A stretch of DNA of 64,000 nucleotides. Source: Nyssa sinensis (taxonomy: Eukaryota > Streptophyta > Magnoliopsida > Cornales > Nyssaceae). Of this stretch, positions 36,715 to 49,878 are shown in pieces (positions within the stretch are counted from its first letter, which is position 1; each line of letters starts with the position of its first letter). A program made the position numbers and the translations under genes. The DNA is taken from contig CM018049.1 in NCBI GenBank assembly GCA_008638375.1, positions 1-64,000 of the forward strand, read 5' to 3'. A model generated the notes under the pieces. That model did not search any database, was not told the origin of the DNA, and saw only the letters and a list, made by a program, of their open reading frames with translations.

Positions 36715-37747
36715 TAGGTGACAATATGACCCAATTGTGGGTGGTACTTTATTAAGTTAGTTGAATCTATTTCAAAAGGTAAGTGATTAATGTTCTGAAT
36801 AAGTGTTTGGTTATTTCAAAAGGTAAGTGATTAATTTCAATGTGATCTAATGATCAAAGAGTCTAAACTTATAGTAAATGTCTAGAAAAACTTGTAAGAA
36901 CAACGTTTATGAAAAAAAAAGATACATAATTCTATGAGGTACTATGTGAACGATTGTGATTGTGGGAGACAGTACGGATAACTAAATTTGTAATACTAGG
37001 AAAGTTATGAACTTCCATGGTAAATAACCTTAATTAATTTTGATAAACTTTAATTGTCAACTGTAATGACAATAATGATGAGATGACTAATTGACTTAGG
37101 CAATTCTGAGATATGATATGAAGTCCAAAATGGACAAAATTATGGATAACAGTACTTGCAAATGAATAAAGTGCTAGTATGCTATTAAATCTTTGGTTAC
37201 AAGTGAGACTAATCACCTCACTATGTGGTTCTGAAGTCATAGAATGTACAAGGTACTCCCTATATAGTTAAATAAGTTCTTTGAGAGAACAAATTTGTTA
37301 AAATTGAATAACGACTAGGGAAGAACGTAATATGATGTTAAACCGAATATGATAATGGGTGTAAGGATCTAGACACTTGAACAACCTTTTTGTGCAAAGG
37401 TAAGAGGAACCATAAATAAAAGACTGATACTAGGAAAGTTATAAGACTTTGAGATTTGAATTGTTCAAAAATGATGTGGAAGGTTCAAGATGAACCAAAT
37501 ATGATATCACAATTAAAAGTACTTTCAAAAGTAGATTGTCATATGAAGAATTAGTAATTAGGGTAAACGAATACCCTAAGAATCTTTAATAAGTCTATTA
37601 AGACTTAAAGAAGAAATGAACTGAGTAAACTTACTACACTTTAACCTATGAAGGAATGAGAGATTAAAATCTATGAAAAGCTCAATCATGAGCAAGAAAT
37701 AAAGAGTATTCGTACTAGTCTATCATTTGAAAGAAATTGAGGAACTA
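36715..37747 (+). mobile_element. Second A element, internal fragment
   Basis: Collinear with A1 internal 10752-11783 and then joins the LTR start directly at 37748. About 1.26 kb of interior including the PPT is missing. Non-coding. Confidence 0.85.
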
Positions 37748-38053
37748 TGTAACACCCCAACCTAATTAAGCAAAACAATTAACGATAATGACAATTATCA
37801 TAAGTTAATTTTCTTAATAACCATTGGCGATGCTAGATATGACTAATGACTCAGAATACAGAAGCAAAGGCATAATGATGAAAATAATCAATTGTTAATT
37901 AAAGACAATTAATGAGAGAATGCAATGTAATGCCGAGGGCCATAAATTGATAAAAGGATGGCAAGTGTTAATCGAGGAATAACGCACAAGTGAATATAAA
38001 AAATTAGTGCATGAAGTGAACTTAAGCAAGTTTAGCATAACGCACAAAGGAAG
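37748..38053 (+). mobile_element. A3: start of a 3' LTR of the second A element
   Basis: TGTAACACCCCAACCTAATTAAG, matching 13048 onward for about 300 bp; interrupted after GGAAG by fragment E. Confidence 0.85.
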
Positions 38054-38278
38054 TATAACAACCCGACCCGAGTATCGGGGATTAATTTACTAATTTAGAT
38101 ATTAAGGATAAAATGGCAATAATTATGGAAATTAGGCCACGACAAATATAAAATCTATAAAATAGCACAAGGAAAAAATGAAAGCCATAAAATCATGAAG
38201 CCAAAAGTGTTGACCAAGGGATTTGATCCTAAGACCCAAAAAGTGAAAACGATTTATATCTAAGAAAATAAATAAATA

Positions 38279-38334
<56 letters not shown>

Positions 38335-38335
38335 T
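38054..38335 (+). mobile_element. Fragment E: start of another LTR, ending in (TAA)n
   Basis: TATAACAACCCGACCCGAG looks like an LTR start (TG to TA). It continues with the usual antisense B-box-like word (TTTGATCC) and runs into AAAT/TAA repeats (38268-38331). There the sequence switches to A4 on the other strand. The rest of E is missing. Confidence 0.55.
38268..38331. repeat. (TAAA)n/(TAA)n microsatellite at a breakpoint
   Basis: About 16 TAA units preceded by AAAT units. It sits exactly at the junction between E and the truncated, reversed A4 LTR. Confidence 0.9.
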
Positions 38336-40626
38336 AAGCCAACATAACTTCGTTTCTCAAAATGGATCCCGCCATTGGGTCCACAATGTCCCAAAATGTT
38401 AAGTTACATTATCTTTTATTTTATTTGGACTTTAGAGTCATTTTATCAAATTAAATTAATTTCATTAACTTAATTTATTTCATTGCTTTATTTTATATCA
38501 AATATATTCAAGTAGTATTTTTGACAAAGTAACTCAGTGGCATATTGGTTAACCCATTTGGTTTAGAGTTTTCACGCACACCTAGGTCAGTGGGTTGAAA
38601 CCCACTGGCCGTAAGTTCCATCCTTTTTTTTTTCTAAGCATTTCATAACCAAACAGTGGATAGGGCTCAATTCAGGGATAAGGTCTCCCTATTTAGAATA
38701 AAGTTAGTTAAATCAATTTATTATCCCCATTTCCAAAAACCCATTTATAATTTAAATTAAACCTCAAAACTGTGCCATTTCACCTTACCCATTATGCGGT
38801 CAGGCGGGTTCTGACCCAAACTTGAAATTGACCCAACCCAAATACCAACTCAAACAGTCTTCTTTTCCGGTGTCTTCTCCGGTACAGGCCAACCATCTCC
38901 GATAGAGTTTCAAGTTAATTCCAGCGGGGTTTGACTCCTTATTCCTCAAGGATTCCTTCTATAGTTTCCATTTTTAGATTTTTTGCTCAGAGGTACCCTG
39001 AACTATGGTCTCACAATTGGGTTCTGACAAGAGCCCAATTTTCTTGTGACATATTTTTTTTTCCTATTTTGTAATGTTTTAGGCCATAGTTTTCCTTCCT
39101 TTTTCTTCCTAACCATTTTTGGGACTGAGGGAAATATCTCCCCAATCCTTAAATCGATTAAAAACACCAAAACTCTCACTAACCGAAACTTATTCACCAA
39201 ACCTGCAACTCCATATTTCTCCTTGGTCTCTTGATCATTTTGATCGATTTAACTTGCAATGTGATCTATTTTCAGTGCTCTTTCGAGCCATGTGAATGGT
39301 TTCAAGCTTAAGGCAAGTTTACACAAAAACATTATTTTTCACTATTTCGGGTCAACTAGTTTTAGGGTTTCTTCCTAGTTTAACCAAGCCATTTTCATCC
39401 ATTTTTCTTCCTTTTCAATATCATATGCATGCATGCAATTTAAACCCTTAAACAGTAGGTTTTAACCATGATTTTCTAGAGAGAGAAACTTGGCATAGTT
39501 AGTGTTTTTACTTTCCAACCATGGTGATTCTTCCCTCTACTTCAAGCTATTGCAGCTCTCAGATGGCATGCATGGACCTCCTTTCCCTTCTCCTCTTTTC
39601 TTCTTCTTCTTCTTCTTCTTCTTCTTCTTCTTCTTTCTCTCTCTATCTCACACTCTTTCTCACTCTAGCTGCCTCACATGCACACACACTGATTTTTCTT
39701 TCTGCCACACGTAGGACCTATACATATAGATACTCAAACGTATACATATGCATATATTACATCAAGTGATGTGCTTGCATGTATTGTAATTGGTTGATTT
39801 GGGAGGTGGGATGGCTTTTATATGACATATATGTATATCTAGTGCAATATATATCACAAATGTGCTAGTAGCCAAGCTGGCTTATTTTTTGGTTATAAGT
39901 CATTTCCTAAACTTTTGGTCTAGGGATCAAATCCCTTGGCCTCCCATTTTACCTCATTTTTACTCTTTTATTCTTCTTATGCCTCGTTTGGTATTTTTGG
40001 TGTGGTTCTAGAATTTCTAGAATTTCATTTTAATTGCCTTAAATTCCCTTAGTATTTTTACCACATTTTTTTATTCTTGCATGCTTCTTCTTCATGTTAT
40101 TAATTTTATTTTCAACACGTTCCATCGTGTCTGGCTTATGCCAAAAACATATTATTTTTATCAAGAAATTCTCGATTTACTTATATTTATTCGATTTCGT
40201 AAATTCGAGATCTTATCGGCTTTCATGGCCTTCATTGTCTCGCCTCAATTTGTTTAAATATATTTTAATTATTCTAATAGTCCATCATAATTATCAGAAT
40301 AATTTTGATTAAATGCCCTCTTGTCGTGTGTCATACTAATTTTGCTCAAGTGCACTTCGTGCACTAATTTTCCACATTTACTTGTGTGCATAAATCTTTA
40401 ATTAACACTTTCAATACCTCTATCAAATCATAGCCCTCGACATTACATTAGATTCTCACATTGATCGTTTTGAATTAATTATTGATTATTTTCATCACTT
40501 ATACCTTTGCTTCCGTATTCTGAGTCATTAGTCATATTTAGCATCACCCATAGTTATTAAGTAAATTCACTTATGATAATTTCCATTATCGTTAATTGCT
40601 TTGCTTAATAGGGTCGGGGTGTTACA
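38336..40626 (-). mobile_element. A4: truncated 3' LTR of the third A element (minus)
   Basis: Ends GGGTCGGGGTGTTACA at 40626, the reverse of an A LTR start. It runs leftward through the leader (TTC tract 39600-39635), to one array unit (38355-38390), and stops at the TAA repeat. It has an extra antisense tRNA-like module (38530-38612, B-box GGTTGAAACCC) besides the one near 39870-39945. Confidence 0.8.
39868..39945 (+). other. Antisense tRNA-like module, A4
   Basis: TAGCCAAGCTGG (A box) and GGGATCAAATCCC (B box) about 55 nt apart, antisense to the LTR. A6 has the same at 48795-48870. Confidence 0.4.
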
Positions 40627-41540
40627 TAGTACCTCAAAGAATTATGTATCCTTTTATCATAATTGTTGTCCTCACAAGCTTTTCTAGACATTTATTACAA
40701 GTTCAATCTCTTCGATCATTAGATCGCATTGATCTTCAAAAGTCATTAAGAGTCATTAATCATTTACCTTTCGAAATAGATTCAGCTAACTCAATAAAGT
40801 ATCGCCCGCAATTGGGTCATATTGTCACCTAGATCAACAAGTTCCATTAAATTTTCCCCAGTGATCATTCATCATGCGTTAGTCTCCTTTTAGGACCATC
40901 ACATTTCATAAAGTTAGCTTTGACAGTCTCACTTATTCAGTAATTATCTCCCAAGGCTCTATTTGTGTTCACCCTATCAGGGTCTATCTAGTACTCATTC
41001 AAGAATCCTTACTTTTCTGATATATCATCAATCCATCTAGAGTCTTAAACTCATCACGTCACTATCCATTAAGTCTTCCTTAGACTATCTCTCATATAAA
41101 TTTGTTGTTAGATCCATCGACCTTTCAAAATTTCACAATCCCAACTCTATGTCATCCTATATCTTCCAAAAGAGCTTTTATCGTTGCCCTTGTTTAGACT
41201 ATAGTTACCTATAATTCACTGATCAATTCACAACTTAATTATCTATGAGTGATCAACCTCAATATTGATATGATTCTTCCTAAGAATCTTTAACATTTGC
41301 CATTAAGTACATTACTATCTTCCAAATGTCATTATTCATTTGATCATCTCAATCGCCTAAGAATCATCAAATTTAGTCGTAGCATAGTCTTTCCCAAAGA
41401 CTATTAACCTTAAGTACTTAAGCATGCTATCGTCTCTAAAAATCACCGATCATTTAATCATCTAAACCATCCAATAATCATCAAGTCCATTGTTGGTATG
41501 ATCTCTCCCAAAGAATGATTAACCTATAGCTCTGATACCA
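40627..41540 (-). mobile_element. Third A element, deleted internal region with PBS
   Basis: Reverse of A1 internal 9926-10965. The primer site reads GCTCTGATACCA at 41529-41540. On the 3' side the interior is cut at GAGGTACTA and joins the LTR start directly, so the PPT and about 2 kb are missing. Confidence 0.85.
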
Positions 41541-42172
41541 AACCCACCCTATGTAGATTCGGGGCAACGACCGACACTGCCACTCAAACAGGCCATACAT
41601 AATCAAATAAATTGCACAAGAGTGATAAATTTTTTTTTTTTGCTTTTTACATTAAATTAAATCATTAAATGCGAAAGTTGCACCAATGCAACTCATTTGA
41701 TAACAAATCGAACTCTAATAACCATCAATCATAATATCTCTAAGTGTAATTTCCATCAACATGAATTGCCATTTAAGTCTAACATCATTACTAATGATAC
41801 AATATCACAATACCTAATGTTAAGATCAACCTTACAGAATACATGTTCAAACTATGACTTGGAGTTTTACATCATCATTATTGCTCACAAGCACATCACT
41901 AGCTCCACTAGTCACCCCATTGCATTTCCCCCCATATGGTGTGACCTAACACTAGTTGTAGCTTCTATTAAATCATGACCCTCGGCATTAAATTGTATTC
42001 TCACATCGGTCGTCTCTAATTTAGAATTAATTATTTTCATCATTTATACTTTTGCTTTTGTATTTACGAGTCACTAGTCATATCTAGCATTGTCCATGGT
42101 TATTAAGCAATTTAATTTATGATAATTGCCATTATTGTTAATTACTTGGCTTAATCGGGTCGGCGTGTTACA
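41541..42172 (-). mobile_element. A5: 5' LTR of the third A element, internally deleted
   Basis: Both LTR ends are present but only 632 bp remain of about 4.7 kb. The LTR end has lost about 16 bp next to the primer site. The right end is ATCGGGTCGGCGTGTTACA. Confidence 0.8.
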
Positions 42173-42282
42173 TCTAGTTAGGTCTGTCGTGGTCCTAGGG
42201 TAATGAGAGTTCATCCCCCGATCACAAAATCATGGTTGGGGTTTAATTTGGAATGTTCCAAACCAAACCCATGACCTGCAAT
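42173..42282. other. 110-bp spacer between two reversed A LTRs
   Basis: Not A sequence. Words such as AACCAAACCCATGACCTGCAA resemble the middle of C and F LTRs, so it may be a scrap of an older LTR in which both A elements landed. No gene. Confidence 0.4.
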
Positions 42283-43256
42283 TGTCGTGACCCGAAACAC
42301 ACCTTACGTGGATTAGGGGCAACGATCGACACTACCACTTGGACAAGTCGTACAAAATCAAATGAATTTTACAAGAGTCATAAAATTCTTTTTCTTTTTC
42401 TTGATATCATTGAATCATTAAATACGGAAGCTACACCAATAAAATTTATCTAATCATAAACTGAACTCCAACAACCGTTAATCAAATATCTCCAAGTACA
42501 ATTTTGATCATCACGATTCACCATTCAAGTCTAACATCATTACAAATGATATAATATTACAATACCTAATATTAAGATCAGCCCTACAGAGTACATGTTC
42601 AAATTATGACTTGGAGTTCATATCATTAATATTGCTCACTAGCACATCACTAGCTCCACTAGTCGCCTCATTGCATTTCCTCCCATATGGTGCTACCTAA
42701 GAAATTTTTATAAATATGGAGTGAGCTAACTTAGCTCAGTAAGTAAATTCCCTCACTCTATCATAGGACAAGGTTAGTTGGGTAATAGAATGCAATCAAA
42801 TGGCAAGCGAAAAGATATATGTACCAATAGCCAATCATAAAAGAAATAGATCAACCAAGATGACCCGTGGGTACAAAAAGCAAATCCTAAAGTAGTTTGA
42901 TACAGGTAATGTTTACAGTTTAACAAATCAATAATAGGGATTTAGCCTATACAACAATCAACTACCAAACATCACAAGATATCACAAATTGCCAAATCGA
43001 ATCCAACGATAGGCTTGCAAAGCATATCAAAAATCAAAGAGTGCATTATCAAATTATTATCCAATAAAAGATATGAGATACTAACAGAATATATGTTATC
43101 AACAAATAGGGCCTGGCTACCCCCAAAAGCACTCATTCAGGTTTAACCCTTTTCGGGCTCCTGAATAGCACTTGAGCTCTTCTCATATATCATGTCCTTC
43201 AAAAACTAGGTGTTGGGTATCATTCCTAATCACCGACTCATAGATTCAAAAGTATC

Positions 43257-46085
43257 TGTCACGACCCGAAATCCACCCTATGCGGATTTCGTGTCGCGGG
43301 GCCGACCCTAAGGCCGTCCCTACTTTTTCCATTCCTGTATCATAGTACTAATATGCAAAGTATCAAATTCTTAAAACAATAACAGCGGAAGTTTATCACT
43401 ACAATAGTCAACGGAAGTCTTAACATACATCATATGGTTTTACAGTACCGAGTCAACACTAAACATAACCAGCACCCGTGGGTGGTGAATACATGGGAGA
43501 ATTTAAAACATAGTCTGATACAATTCTTCAAAATATCCTCCTATGCTTCCAGACTCCTATTGGGGTCTTGCGGTGTCATTACCTGAAAAGGGGTAAGTAG
43601 GGTGGAATGAGCTACAAGAGCCCAGCAAGTAAATACAGATCTCTGACACTGGTATCGAGGATCATAAAAGAATATGAGTCCAAGAATAAGAATATGATAG
43701 CCAATCATAAAAATAAGATGCTATAATAGCCAATGGAAACAATTGTCATGATGGCAAATGAACAGTGGGATCACAATGTGTAATCAGTAGGAATGGCATA
43801 ACAATGTCCTGGAATTCTCGACGATAATACAATAACAAGAAAGTACTGCCAATATAATTAATCACAATAAATCAATAAAGGAATATCTCGCAATACAAGA
43901 TAATCACAAGAATAATGTAATTCAACAATTATAGTTGAGCAATCGTGTAAGAGATGCTTTTATTCTATGTCAGGGCTTAGCACGCCCTCGGTCCTTGGGG
44001 GCCCGGTTTACCCCCTTCAGTGCATTCCAGTGTATGGCCATATGTCCGTTCACGGACTCGACCCGAAGGTCTTCAGTGTATTTAAAAGCATCGGATGGAT
44101 ATTGTGACTGAGCACAAATCCAGTATACATAAACATTTCATGATCATAAATGATTCCATAGGAGTATATAAAAATGGAATATCATAAATTCAATGGAAAC
44201 ATAACAATAGGCATTTCAAAGCACGGTTCAACATGATAACAATGGTACAACAATAAATCAATGTCCACCAGATAGAACAATATCACATTGTGGAGACAAT
44301 AACATCAAATACGCTCAGGAGTACAAGTTTGGCAGTAAAAGAATGAACTTGGCTTGATAACACCACATGGAAGAGAAAAGGTATCTACTTACCTCTAATG
44401 AAATCTTAGCTTAGAAATTCGTGAGTGGGCCTTTCCCCTTCAAGTTCCCTATATATCAATAAACGTGTTTCAGAATAAATGTTTATTCATCAATCTTACG
44501 TCTCATCATCTTAAGTATCTCTAATGCCAATTTAGACTTCACCATTGAGTCCATAGGGTTCAGAATAATAAAAATTCACTAGTTCTTTAATTTAATCGGA
44601 GTCCATTTGACTCACCTATGAAGCAGGGGTATTTTGGTCATTTTTACAAGTCGTAACTTTTCGGGACTCTGTCTCGTGAAACGGACCTCACCATTGGACT
44701 CAGAGCATCCAAGATAATAAAAATCGACTAATCATTTACCTTATTTGGACCTCGTTTGACTCGTAATTAAGGTAGGGTTATTCTTGTAAAATTAACATTT
44801 TCTTGTTGGGCCTTAGTGGAATTACCTATAACTTTCAGGGTCAAAGTGTAATTATGCTAGAGTTGCGGTCTGAACCAGTTGGTTCATGACCAGAAACCCT
44901 AAACCGGTCTGCCTATTTCCTGAACCAACCGGTTCAGTTCAAATCAGAGAACCGGATTGAGATATTCTCTTATCTACCTTATCCACATTTTAGATAACCC
45001 CAAAAACCCAATTTGATTTACTATGTCCGTGTCCAAACAAGCCCAATCCCTTTTAATTTTAAAACAAAACGACACAGTGTTGGTACCCGTATTGCAGTCG
45101 GTCGGATCTCAACCCGACCCGACCCAGACCCGGTCTCATCCTGACCCGAAGAAGCCCCCGCTAATCCGGTCATCTTCTCCGGTGGGTTTTCCGGCCATTA
45201 TCGCCGGAATAGCAAAATTCTTTACGGATCTCACTCATTTCACGTCTGTTTTCTACTATTTTCGTTCTAAATGAAATCTAGGATTTAAAGAAACGTTTGA
45301 GGACTAAATTTGGCTCTCCATGTGATCGGTTTTCCAACACCCATTCCCAGTTTCCTGGCGTTGCACCGGTGAGGGAATAACTGGCCATAGAATGGCCATT
45401 TCTTGACCATTTAAACTGATTCAAAGTGTTTTGAGATCCTGGGGTAATTTCCTATTCATATTATGGTTCAATTTTCCATTTAGGTTCACCTATTTTAAAT
45501 CACCATTTCTAACCGAAACCCAGTTCTATTTTCTCTTGTTTTTCCTCCTTTGTTTCAGGTCCTACTGTTCCAGTAATCAGTTCTATAATCATATAAAGTA
45601 AATCTAAAGAATAAAGGCGCAGTGGTTTACCTGTTCTCAAGCAACTGCTGTACCTCAAGTTTCAGCTTTCTCTCTCTATCTCTACGTCTGGTTCTTTTCT
45701 CTCCTTCCAATTCTTGCGATTCTATTTCTCTCTCTTCAAATTCCTTCTTTATTCCCTTAACCGACCCCCAGTCGGTGGCCCTTGCCACCTGTAGCTGCGG
45801 TGGCAGCATACCCATGCACACAAGACACCTCACACCTATTTCATATATATATATATATATATATTTACATATATTATTCAATCTACCATATATATGTTTA
45901 TATGGCCGTATACATATTTATATATATATATATATTCATGAGATCACTTTAATACATTATTATGCATATATATTCATATATACATATCCATTTAATTATG
46001 CAACATAAACTTAAAACAGTTCGGGTTTTATTATTGTATCGACTTACCTCGATATTTGTGCCGTATCCCGGGTCGGGGTATTACA
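43257..46085 (-). mobile_element. Solo LTR B3, minus orientation
   Basis: TGTCACGACCCGAAATCC ... CCCGGGTCGGGGTATTACA with perfect GTATC duplications (43252-43256, 46086-46090). 2.8 kb, shorter than B1 because the tRNA-like segment is absent. Two array units (near 44545 and 44690), AACCGG cluster 44880-44955, donor on the minus strand near 45630 (ACAG|GTAAAC). No pol. Confidence 0.9.
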
Positions 46086-46899
46086 GTATCTATAGAATCA
46101 GGATGGACATTGTGACAGACACAACTCCCGACACTTATAATAATATCATGATCAATAGAATCTCACAAGGGATGTACATATATGTGGAATATCAAATTCT
46201 CAACAGTGAGAAATATAGTAGTTTTCCAATATTCATATCAAAGGTATAGAAATATGCAAGCAATCACATCAAGATATTGGCAATTGAATTGTCAACATTT
46301 CCACAAGGTAGAGCAAGTATAAAATTATGGAATCAGTAAATGTCAGGTATGTATAAAAGTATAAATTGGCAACATCGAGAAATAAAATTGTGACATGGCT
46401 AAGAATTACCACATATTAGAGTTCGGGCTTACTTACATTGGGTTCTTAGCATCGCATTCCCATGCTGGGTACCATAATAGCTATCCCATAGCTTTCTTTC
46501 CATTTTTCATTGTTTGGGTGATCCTATAATCATAGATAAAAAAATACATGGCATAATGAATTAGTATTCATTTTACTTCCAAACTTTGTTATTTAGTGTT
46601 TTAAGTTCTTTTGAACTTACTCTATTCAATTAATGGTATTCAAATTTCCCATTTAGGGTTCCCCGATGCCTTATAACTTATTTGGCCCTTTAAGGGCATT
46701 ACAATAATTTACACTTTTTAATAGCCCTTATTTTTCGGTACCCGATTTACGTATTCAGACTCTATTTTGAGTCAATTTGGTCCTTATAAAATTTATGTGG
46801 ACTTATTAATTTCATTTTTATACTTCTAGTAACTTCATTAAGTCCTAAGGACATATTCGTCATTTTTTAGTTTGTTATCGGGTCTTATTTTCCTCAAAG

Positions 46900-47380
46900 G
46901 AGTGGTACCATCAAGTCTAGAATATTGAATATAATTAATTTAGGCTTTTTCAGATCTTAGTTTCATTCATGTGATTTACATTAAGCCTAGGGGTATTTTT
47001 GTAATTTTATACTTTTATGTGTCACATCTTTCAGTACTTCGTTTGCTAAAACGAACTCCACTGTTGAGTCCAAAATGCCTAATAAAGTTAGAATATATCA
47101 CCTTAGACGTTTAACTAACTTTTGGATTACTAAAGGTAAAATGGTAATTTGATATTTCACATGTTTATATTTTTGGGACTTCGTTTCACAAAATAGATCC
47201 CGTCATTGAGTTCGAAAAGTCCTAAAATGTTAAGGTACATATTTTTATAGTCATCGGAGTTCAATTGGTCACTTAACTAATCATTAGGACGTATTTGAAA
47301 TTATTCTAGTTTGCCCGTTCGTATTTTTTAGGATTTAATTTCACCAATCGGACTCTGCTGTTGAGTCCGGAATGCTCGAA
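46900..47380 (-). repeat. Tandem inverted-repeat array, A6
   Basis: Four units with cores near 46910, 47055, 47205 and 47355 (TCTGCTGTTGAGTCCGGAAT). They match the four A1 units in order on the other strand. Confidence 0.75.
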
Positions 47381-49595
47381 AATATTGGGTTTCACTAGTC
47401 TTTTATTTTAATCGGCCTTCATTTGGCTTATTTTTTGCCAAAGGGCATTTTGGTAATTTCTCATATAATTAAAGGAAGTTAAAATTAATATTTAATTAAT
47501 TTCTGGGCCATTTCATAATTAAACAAAACAATTTGGGTCATTTCCTAATTAATAGAAATTTTTGAGGGTCCAATATTTAATTTCAGAAATTAGTGGGGGC
47601 CAAAATATAATTTGTGAAAACTATTTAAATAAAACCAATTGGTTTAATTGGGTTTTAAGTGAACCGGCCCTAAACAGTGCTAAACTAACCGGTTCAGTCC
47701 GGTTCAATGCATCATGCTGACATTAGCCCTACCCTTTTTTATTTTTTAATTCCATTTAACCAAAACGACGTAGTTTTGATAAGTGTTTTAAAACCATTTT
47801 ATGATTCAGTTGGGGCCCGACCTAAATCTGGCCCGAGACCCAACCCGTTACTGTTCTTCTTCCCTATTACTCCAGTGAGGTTCCAGTGGCCTTTTCCGAC
47901 GTCGACGACCATCACCGGTTGAATTTCAGCCACTTTTCAACGTGGTTCAAACCTAAATGTTATGAGGATTCCAAGTATGGTTTCAATTTTTCAATTTGAT
48001 GTTTTCTTATGCTCGAAATAAGGCATTACAGTCGGGCTCTGGTGAGGGCCTGTCTTTTTGGTGAGGTACACATTCTCTATTTTTTAACTTTTTAGCCGCT
48101 GTTTTTGCCCCAAATTTTTCCTACATGTTTCTAGAACCCTAGGGAATACTTTCCCATTCCTAAAACCCAATGAATCAAGCCTTTTCACGTTCATTAAATT
48201 TTTCCCTCTCTAAACCGAAACTCACATTTCTCAATGGTTCTTTAACCATTTTTAGTGATTTAAGTTGTTGCATGTTCCAATTTTATTGCTATTTTGAGCT
48301 ATGTAATTTGTTTGAAGCTTTAATCAAGCTAAATAGAAAACTCAATTTTTCACATATTTGGGTCTTAGAGTTCTTCGGGTTTTCAAGCTTCCAAACTCAT
48401 CATTTTTCTTCTTATTTCAAGCTTTCCCTTTCTCTCTTTCTTCTTGCGTCTGATTTCCTCTTTCTTCTTCTTCTTCTTCTTCTTCTTCTTCTTCTTCTTC
48501 CTCTCTCAACAGGTCTTTCTCTCTATCCGCACACATGCACACAAAGACACCCTATTTTGTTTTTATTTTCTTTTATATAATATACACATAATATATATAT
48601 ATATATATATATACAGCTCATATATACATATTTATATTTTTATATATTTTTTAATTCTGCATGAAATGTGATTGGTCCATGTAAGGGCCTAGTGAAGGGT
48701 TGACACCTCAGCCCTAGAGCATACAAACTTGACATTTTATGTAGCTTATATATATATATATATATATCTTGTGAGATATATAGCACAAAAGTACTGCAGC
48801 CAAGTTGGCTATTCTTTTTGGTATAAATTTCCCCCTCATTTTTTGGTCTTGGATTCAAGTCCCTTGGCCAGCACTTTTGGCTTTATTTTCTCTCTTTTTC
48901 TCTTGTTATGCCTTGTTTGGCATTTTGGGTGTGCTTTTTGAATTTTTGAAATTGCATTTTAATTACTGTAAAATCCCTTGTCACTCTCACCATGTTTTTG
49001 ATTCTTGCATGCTTCCTCTTCATGTCATTAATTTTATTTTTAACACGTCCTATCGTGTTTGGTTTATGCCAAAAACATATTATTTTTATCGAGAAATTCT
49101 CGATTCATTTTATTTCTTCCTCATATACATTGTATTGCTTATTTATTTTCTTCACGTGTCGATTTCGTAAATCGAGATCTTATCAAGCTTCCATAGCCTT
49201 CATTTTCTCACCTTGATGTATTTAAATGTATTTTAATTATTCTAATAGTCCATCATAATTATTGAAATAATTTCGATTAAACACGCTCCCGTCGTGCATT
49301 ATGCTAATCTTGCTCAAGTGCACTTTGTACACTAATTTTTCACATTCACTTGTGTGTTAATCCTCGATTAACAATAGTCGTAATTGTTTTATCAAATCAT
49401 GGCCCTTGGCATTAAATTGCATTCTCACATCGGTCGTCTCTAATTTAGAATTAACCATTTTCATCATTTGTACATTTGCTTTCATATTTCGAGTCATTAG
49501 TCATATCTAGCATCGCCCCTGGTTAATAAGCAAATTAATTTTTGATAATTGTCATTATCATTAATTGCTTTGTTTAATTTAATTGGGGTGTTACA

Positions 49596-49878
49596 TCCTA
49601 CCCCCCTTAAAATGAGTTTTCTCTTCAAAACTCGAACGTTCTTATGTAGATCTCTATTTTCTTTTGGTGCCAATTTCATTATTATAGTTTCCTTTTTGAT
49701 CTATCTCCCAGACTTGTCACTGGCATGATATATACTATATATTCAAACAAGAAGATTTTTCATATAAGGTTCACAATTCTTTTGTACTCCTTTTTGTTTT
49801 GTTTAATAGTGATCCTGAAAGTCAAGGGTTTGACTTTTAATTTCCTTAAGACTTTAAACCCAAAGTCTCTAAATTCTA
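49596..49878 (-). mobile_element. PPT and 3' internal end of the fourth A element
   Basis: TCCTACCCCCCTTAAAATGAG is the reverse of the A PPT region. It continues as the reverse of A1 about 12760-13047 until solo LTR I begins. Confidence 0.85.

Larger units (their letters stand above)
42283..49595 (-). mobile_element. A6: 3' LTR of the fourth A element (minus), holding B3
   Basis: From TGTCGTGACCCGAAAC (reverse of the LTR end) to AATTGGGGTGTTACA. Without B3 it is 4.48 kb, close to full length, and it keeps the segment A2 lost. Acceptor (minus) TTCTTAG|GTAGC near 42708; donor near 46437; array 46900-47380; AACCGG cluster 47660-47710; TTC tract 48462-48500. Confidence 0.9.
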
